This document shows, in pieces, positions 5,324-7,721 of a DNA stretch of 7,721 nt. The notes beneath the pieces were generated by a model, which did not search any database, was not told where the DNA came from, and worked only from the letters and a program-made list of their open reading frames with translations. Source of the stretch: Pseudomonadota bacterium (GTDB lineage Bacteria > Pseudomonadota > Gammaproteobacteria > Steroidobacterales > Steroidobacteraceae); NCBI GenBank assembly GCA_021792815.1, contig JAJYTX010000105.1, positions 1 to 7,721 on the forward strand, in the 5' to 3' direction. The position numbers and the translations under genes are program-made. Each line of letters starts with the position of its first letter. Within the stretch, counting starts at the first letter, position 1.

Positions 5324-7721
5324 GATGCGGGACTCCCGGCGGGCAGCGCCGCCGGGCGGCGGCGCGTGAATGTTCTCGCGAACCATAGTCGGAACCGATC
5401 GAGGTAGATGTACACGATGGGCGTGGTGTAGAGGGTGAGGATCTGGCTGATGGCGAGCCCCCCGACCACCGCGATGCCCAGGGGCTGGCGCATCTCCGAG
5501 CCCTGCCCGGTCATGAGCGCGAGCGGCAGTGCGCCGAGCATCGCCGCGATGGTGGTCATCATGATGGGACGGAAGCGCAGCAGGCACGCCTCGTGGATGG
5601 CGCGGGGCGCATCGGTGCGCTCCGTGCGCTGCGCCACGAGGGCCACGTCCACCATCATGATGGCGTTCTTCAGCACCACCCCGATCAGCAGGATGATTCC
5701 GATCAGCGCGATGAGGCTGAACGGCTCGTGGAACAGCAGCAGCGCAAGCACCGCTCCGACCCCGCTCGAGGGCAGTGTCGAGAGGATGGTGATCGGCTGC
5801 GCCAGGCTCTCATAGAGCACCCCGAGCACGATGTACACCGCCGCGAGCGCAGCGAGGATGAGCAGCGGCTCCTCGCTCACCGTCTGGCGAAACACCTGGG
5901 CGTTGCCGGCGAACTGCCCGTGCACGGAGACCGGCACGTGCAGATCCGCCATCGTGCGCTCGATCGCCGCCGTGGCGAGGCCGAGCGGCTCGCCCACCGG
6001 CAGGTTGAAGGAGAACGTGGTGGCGACGAACGGGCCCTGATGGCTGATCGCGATCGGCGTCGTCCCGGGGCCGTAGGTGGCGAAGGCCGCGAGCGGGATC
6101 ATGGTCTCGGCCTGGGTGCTCACGGCGGCGGCGGTGGAGGCCGCACCGCGGGTGGTGGCGATCTGGTTGAGCGCGTAGTTCTGCGCGGCGCCGGTGCGGG
6201 TCACGCCGGGGAACTGGAAGGCGTTCGCCGCGCCCATGGTCGATTCCGTGCCGGAAAGCGCCCCGCCCGAGGTGCTCACGTACAGGTCCTTCAGCGTCGA
6301 GGGGCTGTTCCAGAACTTCGGGTTCACCTCCATCACCACGTGGTACTGGTTCATGTCCTCGTAGAGGGTGGAGACCAGGCGCTGGCCGAAGGCGTCATAG
6401 AGCGTGCTGTCGATCTGCGAGAGGTTCAGTCCCAGGCGCGCGGCGATCTGCCGGTCGATGTGCAGCTTCACGTCAAGACCGCCCTGCTGGCGGTCGGAGT
6501 TCACATCGCGCAGCTGCGGATCTTTCTTGAGCACGTGCTCGATGCGCGGCGCCCAGGTGTTGAGCGTGCTCAGGCTGTCGCTGAGCAGCGTGTACTGGTA
6601 TTGCGCGTAGCTCTGGCGCCCGCCGGCATGGATGCTCTGGGCGGTCTGCAGGTACAGGCGCGCACCGGCGAACCCGGAGAGCTCGCGCCTCAGGCGCGCG
6701 ATGACCCCATCGTCCGTGAGCTTGCGCTCGGCGAGGGGCTTCAGGCTGATGAACATGTGCGCGGTGTTGCTGCCCCCGAAGAATCCTCCGCCCGTGAACC
6801 CCACCACGTGCTCGACCGCCGGGTCGCGCTTGATGATGTTGACCACGTAGCGCAGCTTCTTCTGCATGGCGAGGAACGAGCTGCTCTGATCGGCGACCAT
6901 GAAGCCGGTGAGGTTGCCCGAGCTCTGCTGCGGAAAGAAGGTCTTCGGCACGATGGCGAAGAGATAAAAGTTGAGCACCACCACCGCAAGGAGCGCGAGC
7001 ATCACCACCCGCGGATGGCGGATCGCCATCCCGAGGGTGTCGTCGTAGAAGTCCCTCATGTGACGGAAGGCGCGCTCGACGGCGCGGAAGAAGGGCCCCT
7101 GGCGCGGCTGGGCGCGCAGCAGCCGTGCGCACAGCATCGGGGTGGTGGTCAGCGAGATCACGAGCGAGAGCGCCACGGTGATCGCAAGCGTCAGGGCGAA
7201 CTGGCGAAAGACCCGTCCGACGAGCCCCCCCATGAGAATGATGGGCACGAACACCGCGACCAGGGAGGAGCTCATGGCGAGCACCGTGAAGCCGACCTCG
7301 CGCGCCCCGTCGAGCGCCGCGCGCAGGCGCGGCACGCCGGCCTCGATGTGCCGGGTGATGTTCTCGATCACCACGATGGCATCATCGACCACGAAGCCCG
7401 TGGCCACGGTGAGCGCCATCATCGAGAAGTTGTTCAGGCTGAAGCCGAGGAGATAAATGATCGCGACCGTGCCGATGAGCGCGAGCGGCACGGCGACCGC
7501 CGGCACGAGCGCGGCGCGCGGATTGCGCAGCATCACCAGCACCACGGTCACGACCAGGAGCACCGCGAGCAGCAGGGTGATCTCCACATCGTGCAGCGAG
7601 GTGCGGATCGCCTCGGTCTGATCGTGGGTCACCACCACGTCGATGCCGCTCGGGATGCTGGCGCGGATCGAGGGCAGCAGCGCCTTGATGTGATCGACCG
7701 TGGCGATCACGTTAGATCGGA
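5320..7721 (-). CDS. RND multidrug efflux permease, HAE1/MdtBC-like, N-terminus missing
   Basis: The frame is open to the window edge. The visible part from Val at 7710 is 796 residues; comparison with MdtC-type proteins suggests roughly 290 N-terminal residues are missing. Residues are numbered from that Val. TM helices flank GFVVDDAIVVIENI, whose Asp109-Asp110 match the proton-relay pair of AcrB TM4. GIILLIGVVLKNAIMMVD supplies the conserved Lys (about 681) of TM10. GGRQSYAQYQYTL and FPQQSSGNLTGF are typical of the MdtB/MdtC branch. The protein should sit in the inner membrane as a trimer and export drugs or other amphiphiles using proton entry. A Ser/Thr/Ala-rich insertion at about 482-535 lengthens the second periplasmic region. 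The stop overlaps the start of the outer-membrane factor gene. The last two codons at the edge (7714-7719) are probably adapter sequence. The adaptor gene is not in the window. Confidence 0.92.
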   Translation of the reverse strand, partial: RSNVIATVDHIKALLPSIRASIPSGIDVVVTHDQTEAIRTSLHDVEITLLLAVLLVVTVVLVMLRNPRAALVPAVAVPLALIGTVAIIYLLGFSLNNFSMMALTVATGFVVDDAIVVIENITRHIEAGVPRLRAALDGAREVGFTVLAMSSSLVAVFVPIILMGGLVGRVFRQFALTLAITVALSLVISLTTTPMLCARLLRAQPRQGPFFRAVERAFRHMRDFYDDTLGMAIRHPRVVMLALLAVVVLNFYLFAIVPKTFFPQQSSGNLTGFMVADQSSSFLAMQKKLRYVVNIIKRDPAVEHVVGFTGGGFFGGSNTAHMFISLKPLAERKLTDDGVIARLRRELSGFAGARLYLQTAQSIHAGGRQSYAQYQYTLLSDSLSTLNTWAPRIEHVLKKDPQLRDVNSDRQQGGLDVKLHIDRQIAARLGLNLSQIDSTLYDAFGQRLVSTLYEDMNQYHVVMEVNPKFWNSPSTLKDLYVSTSGGALSGTESTMGAANAFQFPGVTRTGAAQNYALNQIATTRGAASTAAAVSTQAETMIPLAAFATYGPGTTPIAISHQGPFVATTFSFNLPVGEPLGLATAAIERTMADLHVPVSVHGQFAGNAQVFRQTVSEEPLLILAALAAVYIVLGVLYESLAQPITILSTLPSSGVGAVLALLLFHEPFSLIALIGIILLIGVVLKNAIMMVDVALVAQRTERTDAPRAIHEACLLRFRPIMMTTIAAMLGALPLALMTGQGSEMRQPLGIAVVGGLAISQILTLYTTPIVYIYLDRFRLWFARTFTRRRPAALPAGSPAS
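7714..7721. other. Probable sequencing-adapter remnant at the contig end
   Basis: The window ends in AGATCGGA, exactly the first eight bases of the common Illumina TruSeq adapter. In the permease frame these bases give Arg-Ser before NVIATVDHIK. RND proteins of this branch normally have Gly-Ala there (PGANVIATVD). Sequence and protein evidence together indicate an untrimmed adapter. Confidence 0.75.

Noticed and set aside
3929..5407. Long plus-strand open frame (492 codons) opposite the efflux lipoprotein gene
   Set aside because: Arg/Gly/His-rich composition with no domain signature. It is the antisense shadow of a well-supported NodT-family gene in GC-rich DNA.
6473..7132. Minus-strand frame of 219 codons inside the permease gene
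   Set aside because: Out-of-frame reading of the RND permease on the same strand; no independent start signal or motif.

Overview
The window is GC-rich and tightly packed. It reads as a draft-assembly contig from a Gram-negative bacterium, most likely a beta- or gammaproteobacterium. Three things support this: an RND pump permease with a NodT-type outer-membrane lipoprotein, the tail of an exosortase/PEP-CTERM-type polysaccharide deacetylase, and strong G/C third-position bias. I cannot name the species.

Layout. Positions 1-221 (+) hold the last 72 codons of a polysaccharide deacetylase of the PEP-CTERM/exosortase locus type. Positions 258-1020 (+) hold a wrecked HipA-family kinase toxin gene that has lost both ends, carries an internal deletion and changes frame. 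From 1007 to 3525 two related heptad-repeat coiled-coil genes, both on the minus strand, flank a plus-strand gene for a membrane-embedded zinc protease (M50 site-2-protease type) with a C-terminal CBS pair. The second coiled-coil gene ends in a transmembrane anchor; the first has lost it. The two share their last heptads and a promoter block (TTGGCA, 17-bp spacer, TARATT), so gene and promoter appear to have been duplicated together. Positions 3526-3856 are non-coding and hold the second promoter and GC-rich hairpins. From 3857 to the right edge, on the minus strand, lie an outer-membrane efflux lipoprotein and an RND permease joined by an ATGA stop/start overlap. The permease gene runs off the window.

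How the genes fit together. The permease and the outer-membrane factor are two parts of a tripartite export pump; its periplasmic adaptor is probably encoded beyond the right edge. The M50-CBS protein and the coiled-coil proteins have no assigned partners. Their interleaving is suggestive but does not prove a joint function.

Caveat at the right edge: the last eight bases, AGATCGGA, equal the start of the common Illumina adapter and replace two codons normally conserved in the permease. They are probably not genomic.

I found no convincing new multi-gene system. The least explained elements are the duplicated coiled-coil/promoter units around the intramembrane protease.
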